The position numbers and the translations under genes were made by a program. A stretch of 7,941 nt of DNA from Bacteroidales bacterium Bact_23 (GTDB taxonomy: Bacteria > Bacteroidota > Bacteroidia > Bacteroidales > Lentimicrobiaceae), in assembly GCA_001603685.1 (NCBI GenBank), contig LUZO01000518.1:1-7941 (forward strand). The letters run 5' to 3'. The first letter of the stretch is position 1; each line of letters starts with the position of its first letter. The notes beneath the pieces were generated by a model. It was not told the origin of the DNA, did no database searches, and saw only the letters and a program-made list of their open reading frames with translations. Shown piece after piece: positions 1-7,435 of the stretch.

Positions 1-11
1 AAGTATTTCAA

Positions 12-19
12 TAGCTTTG
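12..19 (+). promoter_or_regulatory. Probable Bacteroidota-type -7 promoter element of the nqr operon
   Basis: TAGCTTTG matches the Bacteroidota sigma-ABfr -7 consensus TAnnTTTG at every fixed position. It lies 36 nt before the chosen nqrA ATG, so transcription would start at about position 22 to 26 and leave a leader of about 30 nt. The matching -33 element would fall before the first base of the window and cannot be checked. Six fixed bases matching somewhere in a 55-nt leader is expected by chance only about once in 70 tries, so location and match together are moderate support. Confidence 0.5.
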
Positions 20-55
20 CCTCACCAAATGCAACAGTCTGAAACCACTAAAATT

Positions 56-1402
56 ATGCCGAAGACGATTAAACTGACCAAAGGGCTCGATATCAAGCTA
101 AAAGGTTCAGCCGAAAAGAAGATTACCGAATTATCGCCGCTTCAGTTTGCCATTAAACCTACCGATTTCATCGGAGTATTTCCCAGGTTGCAGGTAAAGG
201 AGGGCGACACGGTAAAAGCCGGTTCTCCGCTATTTCTCGACAAATACCGTGAGAACATCTTTGTTACATCCCCGGTTAGCGGCACCATCACCGAGATAAA
301 GCGCGGCGACAAGAGGCTTCTCCTCGAAATCCGCATCGAATCGGATGGCAAAAATGAGGCCATCGATTTCGGAAAAGCCGATCCCCGATCCCTTTCAAGG
401 GAGCAAGTCATTGAGAAGCTTCTCAAGAGCGGTCTATGGTCGCTGATTCGTCAGAGGCCTTATGCTATCATTGCCAATCCGGAGCATACGCCCAAAGCGG
501 TGCATATTTCAGCCTTCGACACGGCACCCCTGGCTCCCGACTACGATTTCATAGTAAACGGGCAGGGCGATTATTTTCAGACGGGGCTTGATGCACTTGC
601 AAAGCTCAGCAACGGCAAAGTACACCTGAATGTGAGCAGTAAAACGCAGGCTAAAGAGTTTCTGAATGCACGCAATGTTACGGTAAACACTTTTTCGGGA
701 CCTCACCCTGCCGGTAATGTCGGCGTACAGATCCATCATATTGATCCCATCAATAAGGGCGATGTGGTATGGTTTGCCGGTGTTCAGGAGGTCATCACCA
801 TCGGCCGCCTGTTCAGGGATGGGATTTACGATTCATCGATTATTGCAGCACTTGCCGGATCGGAAGTACTTAAACCGCAGTATTATAAAACCAGGCGCGG
901 CGCTTCAATCGCTAAGATGGTTGAAAAGAATGTGAAGGAAGGTGATCTCAGGTATATCTCCGGGAATGTACTGACCGGCGACCAGATAAGGGCCGATAAT
1001 TATCTCGGAACCTACAACTCACTGGTTACAGTAATACCTGAAGGCAACTTCCATGAGTTTCTGGGATGGGCTCTGCCCGGCTTCGGAAAGTACAGTACTT
1101 CGCGCACCTACTTCTCATGGCTCACCCCAAACAGGGAATACGCACTGGACACCAATATGCACGGCGGAGAGCGCGCCTATGTTATGACCGGCGAATTTGA
1201 AAAGGTGCTTCCCATGGCTATTTATCCGCTTCATCTGATCAAGGCCATTCTTTTCGAGGACATTGACCTCATGGAGAATCTCGGTATTTATGAAGTTGAG
1301 CCCGAAGACTTTGCCCTATGCGAGTTTGTTGACACCTCAAAAACAGAAATCCAGACCATTATCCGCAGAGGGCTGGAACTGATGAGAAAAGAGATGAGCT
1401 AA
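56..1402 (+). CDS. nqrA: Na+-translocating NADH:quinone oxidoreductase subunit A
   Basis: NqrA is the peripheral cytoplasmic subunit of Na+-NQR. It has no membrane helices, sits on NqrB and has been implicated in quinone interaction. The 448-residue product matches the usual family length (about 447 to 450). It opens with the family's KLTKGLDIKLKG-type start. Residues 40 to 90 look like a barrel-sandwich (biotinyl/lipoyl-like) fold, with KEGDTVKAGSPLF and SPVSGTITEIKRGDK. The conserved SGPHPAGNVGVQIHHIDP is at 214 to 231. A highly conserved C-terminal part includes NMHGGERAYVMTGEFEKVLP (367 to 386) and ALCEFVDTSK (420 to 429). I chose the ATG at 56 because homologues begin there and the preceding bases are A/T rich. 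A TTG at 17 and an ATG at 29 are in frame, but they lie on or just after the predicted -7 box. First gene of the operon, 71 nt before nqrB. Confidence 0.96.
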   Translation: MPKTIKLTKGLDIKLKGSAEKKITELSPLQFAIKPTDFIGVFPRLQVKEGDTVKAGSPLFLDKYRENIFVTSPVSGTITEIKRGDKRLLLEIRIESDGKNEAIDFGKADPRSLSREQVIEKLLKSGLWSLIRQRPYAIIANPEHTPKAVHISAFDTAPLAPDYDFIVNGQGDYFQTGLDALAKLSNGKVHLNVSSKTQAKEFLNARNVTVNTFSGPHPAGNVGVQIHHIDPINKGDVVWFAGVQEVITIGRLFRDGIYDSSIIAALAGSEVLKPQYYKTRRGASIAKMVEKNVKEGDLRYISGNVLTGDQIRADNYLGTYNSLVTVIPEGNFHEFLGWALPGFGKYSTSRTYFSWLTPNREYALDTNMHGGERAYVMTGEFEKVLPMAIYPLHLIKAILFEDIDLMENLGIYEVEPEDFALCEFVDTSKTEIQTIIRRGLELMRKEMS

Positions 1403-1473
1403 AGCAAGCTCAGCCTCAACAAATTAAGGATCAACCAAGGAGAAATTTAAAGTATAAATCAACATAATACTGA

Positions 1474-2631
1474 ATGAAATCGCTCAGAAAACAACTGGAC
1501 AAAATCAAGCCCCAATTTCAGAAGGGCGGGAAGTTCGAAAAGCTTCATTCCACTTTTGATGCTTTTGAGACTTTCCTTTTTGTTCCCGACAAAACCACCA
1601 CCCGTGGCAGCCATATCCGCGACAGCATCGATATGAAGCGCACCATGAGTATAGTTGTCATATCAGTAATTCCGGCACTGTTGTTCGGGATATGGAATGT
1701 TGGACACCAGCATTTTCTCTCCCTTGCGCAAACAGTCGGATTCTGGGACAAAGTGCTGTTCGGTTTGGGAAAAGTATTGCCCATCATCATCGTTTCATAT
1801 GTAACAGGGCTTGCCATCGAATTTGCCTTTGCACAGGTAAGGCACCATGAGGTGAACGAAGGCTTTCTGGTAACCGGAATGCTTATTCCCCTTATCGTTC
1901 CGCCTGATGTTCCGCTCTGGATGGTTGCCATTGCAACTGCTTTTGCCGTAATCATCGGAAAAGAGGTATTCGGTGGAACCGGAATGAATATTCTCAACCC
2001 CGCACTCACGGCCAGAGCATTCCTTTTCTTTGCCTATCCCGCATTTATGTCGGGCGACAAAGTCTGGATTGCCGACAAAGCCGATGCTTTTTCTGGTGCT
2101 ACTCCCCTGGCCGAAGCTGCTGCAGGAACAGCAGGCGGTACAGTTAACTTCTCGCACTCATTCATGGATATGTTCCTGGGAGTAATTCCCGGATCGGTGG
2201 GTGAAACCTCAACCCTGGCCATTCTGATTGGCGCCGTTATCCTCGCCTACACCGGTATCGGAAGCTTCAGAATCATGCTTTCCGTTGTTCTGGGAGGCAT
2301 CTTCATGGGAGGGCTGTTCAATCTGGTAGCAGTGAATTCGTATATGGAAGTACCATTCTATTATCATCTGGTGATGGGAGGATTTGCATTTGGCGCCATC
2401 TTCATGGCAACCGACCCGGTTACCGCTGCCCAGACCAATAAGGGAAAAGTAATTTACGGTTTCCTTATCGGGGTAATGGCAGTGCTAATCAGAGTACTCA
2501 ACCCGGCTTATCCTGAAGGAATGATGCTGGCAATACTGCTGATGAATGTGTTTGCACCACTGATTGACAACTACGTGGTAGAAGCAAATATTAAGAAGAG
2601 GCTGAAACGCATGAAACCCGTTAAGGCCTAA
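1474..2631 (+). CDS. nqrB: Na+-translocating NADH:quinone oxidoreductase subunit B
   Basis: NqrB is the large membrane subunit that carries covalent FMN and riboflavin and forms the main Na+ path. The product has 385 residues. A soluble N-terminus (1 to 55) holds the family signature FETFLFVPDKTTTRGSHIRD (31 to 50). About ten hydrophobic segments follow, roughly 57 to 76, 95 to 120, 130 to 163, 180 to 192, 243 to 263, 266 to 288, 297 to 312, 327 to 342 and 350 to 366, some of them double. The flavinylation motif DAFSGAT is at 204 to 210, so T210 (codon 2101 to 2103) is the predicted FMN acceptor, equivalent to T236 of Vibrio cholerae. GKEVFGGTGMNILNPALTAR (163 to 182) and ATDPVTA (312 to 318) are also typical. 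A TGA directly precedes the ATG in the same frame, so the protein cannot start earlier. There is no Shine-Dalgarno at a useful distance. NqrB shares ancestry with RnfD, but the neighbours make it NqrB. Confidence 0.97.
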   Translation: MKSLRKQLDKIKPQFQKGGKFEKLHSTFDAFETFLFVPDKTTTRGSHIRDSIDMKRTMSIVVISVIPALLFGIWNVGHQHFLSLAQTVGFWDKVLFGLGKVLPIIIVSYVTGLAIEFAFAQVRHHEVNEGFLVTGMLIPLIVPPDVPLWMVAIATAFAVIIGKEVFGGTGMNILNPALTARAFLFFAYPAFMSGDKVWIADKADAFSGATPLAEAAAGTAGGTVNFSHSFMDMFLGVIPGSVGETSTLAILIGAVILAYTGIGSFRIMLSVVLGGIFMGGLFNLVAVNSYMEVPFYYHLVMGGFAFGAIFMATDPVTAAQTNKGKVIYGFLIGVMAVLIRVLNPAYPEGMMLAILLMNVFAPLIDNYVVEANIKKRLKRMKPVKA

Positions 2632-2662
2632 GAATTAACTAACCAAAAAACAACTAATCATT

Positions 2663-3424
2663 ATGTTCAGTAACGGTTACATATTCAGATACGCTTCTAT
2701 CATGGTGATACTGGTTGCAGCGATGCTTTCGGCAGCTGCCATCTTGCTGAAACCGGCTCAGGATAGAAATGTCAGGATCGAGAAGATGCAGGATATGCTT
2801 CGCTCGGCCAATATTGAATCAACCCCCGCCAATGCTGATCAGCTATACGACAAACACATCGTAAAAGAGATACTGATCAACGAAGCCGGCGAAGAGGTGA
2901 GCGTATATGCCGGCGGAAAGTTCGAAAAAGGCGACCGCAGGCCATTCGATATAGATGTAAAAAGTCAATTAAGGGCCAAACAGGATATTGCAATGGGCAA
3001 ACAGGCTCCCGAGCCGGTATTCCCGCTGTTTATCTGCCAGAAAGACAATGAGCAGGTTTACATCATTCCTTTGAGTGGTGTTGGCCTGTGGGGGCCTGTC
3101 TGGGGAAATATAGCCCTGAAGAGCGACCTCAATACGGTTGAAGGTGTAACCTTTGGTCATAAAGGTGAAACCCCTGGTCTGGGTGCCGAAATCGCAACCG
3201 ATATTTTCACCCATCAGTTTCCCGGCAAAACCATTTTTGACGAATCGGGCAATTTCGTGTCGATACAGGTGATCAAGGGAGGCGTGAAAAACTCCAGCAT
3301 CAACCCTGTTCACGGAGTGGATGCCATTTCAGGCGGAACCATTACCAGCAATGGCGTATCAGCCATGCTGCACGACTGTTTGAGCAACTATATTACCTAC
3401 ATTAAAAATCAGAAAGCAATATGA
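2663..3424 (+). CDS. nqrC: Na+-translocating NADH:quinone oxidoreductase subunit C
   Basis: NqrC carries the second covalent FMN, on a domain facing the periplasm, and relays electrons from the NqrD/E iron centre to NqrB. The product is 253 residues, close to the Vibrio length of about 257. It has one N-terminal membrane anchor (about 8 to 29) and then a soluble FMN-binding domain. Visible landmarks are PLSGVGLWGPVWGNIALKSD (136 to 155), GHKGETPGLGAEI (165 to 177) and the flavinylation site DAISGGTITS (220 to 229). T226 (codon 3338 to 3340) is the predicted acceptor, equivalent to V. cholerae T225. The motif reads SGGT rather than the textbook SGAT. The stop codon overlaps the start of nqrD (ATGA), suggesting coupled translation. 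The leader before the ATG is A rich without a Shine-Dalgarno. Confidence 0.96.
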   Translation: MFSNGYIFRYASIMVILVAAMLSAAAILLKPAQDRNVRIEKMQDMLRSANIESTPANADQLYDKHIVKEILINEAGEEVSVYAGGKFEKGDRRPFDIDVKSQLRAKQDIAMGKQAPEPVFPLFICQKDNEQVYIIPLSGVGLWGPVWGNIALKSDLNTVEGVTFGHKGETPGLGAEIATDIFTHQFPGKTIFDESGNFVSIQVIKGGVKNSSINPVHGVDAISGGTITSNGVSAMLHDCLSNYITYIKNQKAI

Positions 3425-4077
3425 GTACAGCAAAAACTGAAAGAGAACCTCTATTCTCGGCAAAAACCAAAAAACTGCTGTTAGGGCCTCTTAACAAGGA
3501 AAACCCTATTACGGTTCAGGTACTCGGAATTTGTTCAGCGCTTGCTGTAACAGTCAAACTTGAACCCGCGTTTGTCATGGCATTGTCGGTAACCATCGTA
3601 ACTGCCATGTCGAACCTGACCATTTCGGCTCTGCGCAATACCATCCCTCCCCGGATCAGGATTATTGTACAGCTTGTTGTTATTGCAGCTCTTGTAATTC
3701 TGGTAGACCAGGTGCTGAAAGCCTATATGTATGATGTAAGCAAACAGCTTTCGGTATTTGTGGGACTTATCATCACCAACTGTATTCTGATGGGCCGTCT
3801 AGAGGCATTTGCAATGGCCAACAAGCCATTCGATTCCTTTGTTGACGGAATCGGAAACGGTGTAGGTTACGGAATCATCCTGATTGTTGTTGCATTCTTC
3901 CGCGAATTGCTCGGCTCCGGTACCATCTGGGGATTCAGGGTAATTCCTCAGGCGTTTTACGATATGGGATATGTAAACAACGGACTTATGATTCTGCCGC
4001 CTGCTGCTCTGTTCCTGGTAGGCATCATCATCTGGATCCAGCGTTCGAAGAACCCGGATTTACAGGAAGAAAACTAG
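3421..4077 (+). CDS. nqrD: Na+-translocating NADH:quinone oxidoreductase subunit D
   Basis: NqrD is an integral membrane subunit that, with NqrE, holds the iron centre inside the membrane between NqrF and NqrC. The product has 218 residues and about six hydrophobic segments (roughly 31 to 48, 50 to 68, 80 to 98, 108 to 128, 146 to 165, 188 to 206). C38 in VLGICSALAV and C121 in ITNCILMGRLEAFA correspond to the two NqrD iron-site cysteines of V. cholerae (C29 and C112). The N-terminal tail, about 9 residues longer than in Vibrio, explains the numbering shift. The start overlaps the nqrC stop by 4 nt. NqrD is a homologue of RnfE, and the presence of nqrA and nqrF decides the name. Confidence 0.96.
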   Translation: MSTAKTEREPLFSAKTKKLLLGPLNKENPITVQVLGICSALAVTVKLEPAFVMALSVTIVTAMSNLTISALRNTIPPRIRIIVQLVVIAALVILVDQVLKAYMYDVSKQLSVFVGLIITNCILMGRLEAFAMANKPFDSFVDGIGNGVGYGIILIVVAFFRELLGSGTIWGFRVIPQAFYDMGYVNNGLMILPPAALFLVGIIIWIQRSKNPDLQEEN

Positions 4078-4101
4078 TCAATGACACAACACTGATTGAT
4101 T

Positions 4102-4719
4102 ATGGAAAACATATTTAACATCTTCATAAAGTCAATATTCATTGAGAATATGATTTTTGCATACTTCCTTGGTATGTGTTCATACCTGGCGGTATCAAAA
4201 ACCCTAAAAACCTCAATCGGTCTGGGCGTTGCAGTTATCTTCGTGATGACGGTAACCGTTCCGGTAAACTATCTGATCAACAACTACCTGCTCCGCGAAG
4301 GCGCCCTTTCGTGGCTGGGCGAAAGTTTTGCTACCGTTGATCTTAGTTTCCTCAGCTTTATTATGTTCATTGCAGTTATTGCATCCATCACCCAGTTGGT
4401 TGAGATGATCGTAGAGAAATTCTCCCCTGCCCTCTACAATTCACTGGGGATCTTCCTCCCGCTTATTGCGGTAAACTGTGCCATTCTGGGTGGCTCGCTC
4501 TTTATGCAGGAACGCGATTACGAAACCATTGGTGAAGCTACCGCATTCGGAGTGGGAAGCGGCATCGGCTGGTTTCTTGCCATCGTAGCCATTGCAGCCA
4601 TCAGGGAAAAAATCCGATACTCCAACATTCCCAAACCACTCAGAGGGTTGGGTATCGCCTTTATCGTAACAGGTTTGATGGCCATCGCCTTTATGAGCTT
4701 TATGGGTATTAAACTCTAA
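4102..4719 (+). CDS. nqrE: Na+-translocating NADH:quinone oxidoreductase subunit E
   Basis: NqrE is the membrane partner of NqrD, related to it in sequence but inserted with the opposite topology, and supplies the other half of the iron site. The product has 205 residues and six hydrophobic segments (about 9 to 31, 36 to 62, 84 to 103, 115 to 136, 147 to 168, 182 to 203). C26 in FLGMCSYLAVS and C126 in AVNCAILGGSLF match the V. cholerae ligands C26 and C120. I chose the ATG at 4102, giving MENIFNIF. An in-frame TTG two codons upstream (4096) is possible but unlike the family start. The gap after nqrD is 24 nt and the gap to nqrF is 44 nt. The homologue in Rnf complexes is RnfA. Confidence 0.96.
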   Translation: MENIFNIFIKSIFIENMIFAYFLGMCSYLAVSKTLKTSIGLGVAVIFVMTVTVPVNYLINNYLLREGALSWLGESFATVDLSFLSFIMFIAVIASITQLVEMIVEKFSPALYNSLGIFLPLIAVNCAILGGSLFMQERDYETIGEATAFGVGSGIGWFLAIVAIAAIREKIRYSNIPKPLRGLGIAFIVTGLMAIAFMSFMGIKL

Positions 4720-4763
4720 AAGCCACTAAGGAATTAATCATTTAAACAGAGAAAAATAATAAT

Positions 4764-6008
4764 ATGGGAACCGGAACTATTATTTTGATAAGCATTGTGG
4801 TGTTTCTCGCCATAATCCTGCTTTTGGTGGGTATATTGATGTATGTGCGTGCCAAACTTACCCCGGCAGGAAAAGTGAAAATTCTGATTAACGACGAAAA
4901 AACCATAGAAGCCAACCCCGGATCATCACTGCTGAGCACCCTGGCAGAGCAGAAAATCTTCCTGCCATCGGCCTGCGGCGGTCAGGGAACCTGCGCCATG
5001 TGCAGATGCCAGGTATTCGAAGGAGCCGGAGAAATCCTGCAAACCGAAAAAGGATACTTTACCCGTAAGGAACAACAAAACAACTGGAGGCTCAGTTGTC
5101 AGGTAAAAGTACGCGAAGACCTGAAAATTGGCGTTCCGAAGGAAATCTTCGGAATCAAGAAGTGGGAGTGCGAAGTTATCAGCAACCGCAATGTGGCTAC
5201 CTTCATTAAGGAGTTTGTGGTTAAGCTGCCCGAAGGCGAAACCCTCGACTTCCTCTCGGGTGGTTACATCCAGATAGATGTGCCCAAATGCGAAGTGGAT
5301 TTCAAGGATATCGAAGTGGAAGATAAGTTCCGCGAAGATTGGGATAAACTGAAAATCTGGGATCTGAAAATGAAAAATCCAGAACCAATCTTCAGGGCCT
5401 ACTCCATGGCAAACCACCCCGCTGAAGGAAACATCGTGATGCTCAACATCCGTATCGCAACACCACCCTGGGACAGAACAAAAAACCAGTTCATGAATGT
5501 TAATCCCGGCATCTGTTCATCGTATATCTTCTCCCGCAAACCCGGCGACAAAGTGATGGTATCAGGCCCTTACGGTGAGTTCCACATCAAAAACACCGAT
5601 AAAGAGATGATCTACATTGGCGGCGGCGCCGGTATGGCTCCGCTCAGAAGCCAGATATTCCACCTGTTCCATACCGAGAAAACAAACCGAAAGGTTTCGT
5701 ACTGGTACGGTGCCCGTTCGCTGCGTGAAGTATTCTATGAAGATGAATTCAGAGCCATTGAAAAAGATTTCCCCAACTTCAAGTTCAATCTGGCCCTCTC
5801 CGAACCAATGGCTGAAGATAACTGGACAGGATATACCGGTTTCATCCATCAGGTGGTACTCGACAATTATCTGAACAAACATTCGGAACCAGAAGAGATA
5901 GAATTCTACCTCTGTGGGCCTCCGATGATGAATGCTGCGGTGTTCAAAATGCTCGATAACCTTGGCGTACCTAAAGAAAATATTGCTTTCGATGATTTCG
6001 GAAGCTAA
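4764..6008 (+). CDS. nqrF: Na+-translocating NADH:quinone oxidoreductase subunit F
   Basis: NqrF is the electron-input subunit: it oxidises NADH with FAD and passes electrons to a [2Fe-2S] centre. The product has 414 residues (V. cholerae 408). A membrane anchor spans about 5 to 28. The plant-type ferredoxin domain (about 36 to 130) has cluster ligands C71, C77, C80 and C112 in SACGGQGTCAMC and LSC. The ferredoxin-reductase module follows, with FAD-binding RAYSMAN (211 to 217), GICSSYIF (249 to 256), SGPYGEF (267 to 273), nucleotide-binding GGGAGMAPLRS (286 to 296), WYGARS (314 to 319), CGPPMMNAAV (384 to 393) and the conserved C-terminal end FDDFGS. All expected cofactor residues are present. 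It is the last gene of the operon, with a strong terminator 17 nt after its stop. The leader AGAGAAAAATAATAAT before the ATG is A rich, without a Shine-Dalgarno. Confidence 0.97.
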   Translation: MGTGTIILISIVVFLAIILLLVGILMYVRAKLTPAGKVKILINDEKTIEANPGSSLLSTLAEQKIFLPSACGGQGTCAMCRCQVFEGAGEILQTEKGYFTRKEQQNNWRLSCQVKVREDLKIGVPKEIFGIKKWECEVISNRNVATFIKEFVVKLPEGETLDFLSGGYIQIDVPKCEVDFKDIEVEDKFREDWDKLKIWDLKMKNPEPIFRAYSMANHPAEGNIVMLNIRIATPPWDRTKNQFMNVNPGICSSYIFSRKPGDKVMVSGPYGEFHIKNTDKEMIYIGGGAGMAPLRSQIFHLFHTEKTNRKVSYWYGARSLREVFYEDEFRAIEKDFPNFKFNLALSEPMAEDNWTGYTGFIHQVVLDNYLNKHSEPEEIEFYLCGPPMMNAAVFKMLDNLGVPKENIAFDDFGS

Positions 6009-6024
6009 TTTCAAACAGACTAAT

Positions 6025-6054
6025 AAAAACCCCGGTCAAAAGCCGGGGTTTTTT
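6025..6054 (+). terminator. Intrinsic terminator of the nqr operon
   Basis: An 11-bp perfect stem, AAAAACCCCGG paired with CCGGGGTTTTT, closes a 7-nt loop (6036 to 6042) and ends in a run of six T (6049 to 6054). It begins 17 nt after the nqrF stop. Strength and position indicate that the operon transcript ends here and that apbE needs its own promoter. Because the left arm starts with five A, it could also terminate from the other side, but no minus-strand gene is present there. Confidence 0.92.
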
Positions 6055-6263
6055 ATTGCCTGTACTTTTTTTGCCTAATTTCGCAACAGAAATGCTGAAT
6101 CCGGCCAATCGGTTACGGAACGCGAAACTGCGGCAAATTCGGCCATCAGCCACCGTTTATCAATAACAATGAAAGATTCCGGTATTTTTTGATTCAAAAA
6201 AATGTTAACCGGCGGCAAAAAATAAATTGAATTAAAGTATTCGACCATAACCAAACCTTTGCT
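6055..6263 (+). promoter_or_regulatory. Spacer between the nqr terminator and apbE, presumed apbE promoter region
   Basis: These 209 nt hold no convincing gene; the only + strand ATG frame of note (6092 to 6166, 24 codons) resembles nothing I know. A terminator before it and a gene after it imply a promoter for apbE, but I see only a weak candidate: TATTTTTTG at 6183 to 6191, which has one base too many for TAnnTTTG. Overlapping it is a near-palindrome at 6185 to 6201, TTTTTTGA and TCAAAAAA around one base, which could be an operator or simply A/T-rich promoter DNA. The 80 nt before the apbE ATG are rich in A and T. Confidence 0.4.
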
Positions 6264-7268
6264 ATGAAAACAAACCTACTTCCAGGCCTTTTTGCAATTT
6301 TAATGCTGCTTTCGTGTAACCGTACCGATGAACTAAAAGAGGTAAAGCTGGGCGGAATGGCACAGGGCACCTATTATGCAATTACATACTACGACAAAGA
6401 AGGCAGAAATTTTCAAAGTGAAATCGACAGTTTTTTCGTTGCATTCGATCGCTCGGCTTCATGGTATCTCGATGAGTCGGTTATTTCGAGATTCAATAAC
6501 AACGATACTTCCGCCATTGCCGATGAAGCATTTACCTATGTATTCAACAAAGCGCAGGAAATATCCGCGATAACAAATGGCGCATTCGACATTACCACCT
6601 TGCCGCTTACCAATGCGTGGGGCTTTACCATTACCGATCCTCAGAAACTGAGCCAGGCGCAGGTCGACAGCATACTGCCGCTAATAAACTACAGAAATGT
6701 TTCGCTGGAAGATGGCAGGCTGATAAAAGCCAATCCGGGCATAAAAATCGACTTCAACGCCATTGCACAGGGATATTCCTCTGACCTTATCGGTAAAATT
6801 CTTGAAAGCAAAGGAATTACAAATTACCTGATTGATGTGGGTGGAGAGGTGCTTGGCAAAGGGAATAAACCAGGTGGAAATGACTGGAGAGTAGGTATTG
6901 AAAGACCGGCTGAGGATGGTGATGAAGCCAGAAAGGTGGATATTATCATCAGGCTGAAGAATAAGGCATTGGCTTCGTCGGGCAATTACCGCAAGTTCTT
7001 TATCCGCGACGGTATCAAATATGCACACATTGTAGATCCTGCAACCGGCTATCCGGTAACTCATTCGCTGCTGAGCGCTTCGGTGCTGGCCGATGACGCC
7101 ATCTCAGCCGACGCCTATGCCACCGCTTTTATGGTAATGGGCGTGGACAAAGTGAAGGAATTCCTTAAGGAACACCCCGAACTGGAAGTGCATCTGATAT
7201 ATAGTGATGAGAAAGGCCATATGCAAACCTGGACCAGCCCCGGTCTGTTACAACTGGTGGTAGAATAA
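6264..7268 (+). CDS. apbE: FAD:protein FMN transferase (ApbE), predicted lipoprotein
   Basis: ApbE moves FMN from FAD to a threonine of target proteins, releasing AMP and needing Mg2+. Here the obvious targets are NqrB T210 and NqrC T226. The product has 334 residues. A lipoprotein signal peptide ends in LLSC (C18), which would place the enzyme outside the cytoplasmic membrane, where both acceptor sites face. Family landmarks in order are GGMAQGTYY (30 to 38), GAFDITTLPLTNAWGF (106 to 121), KIDFNAIAQGYSSD (161 to 174), LIDVGGEVLGKG (189 to 200), WRVGIERP (208 to 215), LASSGNYRKFF (236 to 246), AHIVDPATGYPV (254 to 265) and the metal-site region DAISADAYATA (278 to 288). The domain appears complete. 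The gene lies downstream of nqrF but beyond its terminator, so it is probably transcribed separately. No Shine-Dalgarno is visible. Other flavinylated targets elsewhere in the genome are possible. Confidence 0.95.
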   Translation: MKTNLLPGLFAILMLLSCNRTDELKEVKLGGMAQGTYYAITYYDKEGRNFQSEIDSFFVAFDRSASWYLDESVISRFNNNDTSAIADEAFTYVFNKAQEISAITNGAFDITTLPLTNAWGFTITDPQKLSQAQVDSILPLINYRNVSLEDGRLIKANPGIKIDFNAIAQGYSSDLIGKILESKGITNYLIDVGGEVLGKGNKPGGNDWRVGIERPAEDGDEARKVDIIIRLKNKALASSGNYRKFFIRDGIKYAHIVDPATGYPVTHSLLSASVLADDAISADAYATAFMVMGVDKVKEFLKEHPELEVHLIYSDEKGHMQTWTSPGLLQLVVE

Positions 7269-7339
7269 TGCCGGTTTGAAAAATATAACAGACCTATTCG
7301 CGCTTTGCTCAATTGTTCTGAATATTTTAACCACCGGCA
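7269..7339 (+). repeat. Imperfect inverted repeat directly after the apbE stop
   Basis: The 18-nt arms 7269 to 7286 and 7322 to 7339 pair at 14 positions: TGCCGGT with ACCGGCA (7 bp) and AAAATAT with ATATTTT (7 bp), interrupted by a symmetric 4-nt internal loop, around a 35-nt central segment. It starts on the base after the apbE stop codon. No T run follows, so it is not a classic terminator. It could be a 3' untranslated RNA hairpin that affects mRNA decay, or chance in A/T-rich DNA. Confidence 0.4.
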
Positions 7340-7435
7340 ATAAAGAGTGTAAATTCACAAAACGGTTTGGCCATTTGGTAAATGCAATTCGTATAACCCA
7401 CGCAAACCCACTACACTTAGGAAGAAACCGAAAAG

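Noticed and set aside
1437..1442. AAGGAG as a Shine-Dalgarno site for nqrB
   Set aside because: It is 31 nt before the ATG, far beyond working distance, and none of the other genes here uses such a site.
1474..4719. Possibility that the membrane genes belong to an Rnf complex
   Set aside because: NqrB, C, D and E are homologues of RnfD, G, E and A, but nqrA and an NADH-oxidising nqrF are present, no rnfB or rnfC is seen, and gene order A to F is that of Na+-NQR.
4926..5417. 163-codon minus-strand reading frame opposite nqrF
   Set aside because: It lies wholly inside a gene with all its cofactor motifs intact and has no family features. The long minus-strand frames inside nqrA, nqrB, nqrC and apbE were dismissed for the same reason.
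6092..6166. 24-codon + strand reading frame in the nqrF-apbE spacer
   Set aside because: Basic, low-complexity product with no helix or motif, directly after a terminator and with no promoter; chance is enough to explain it.
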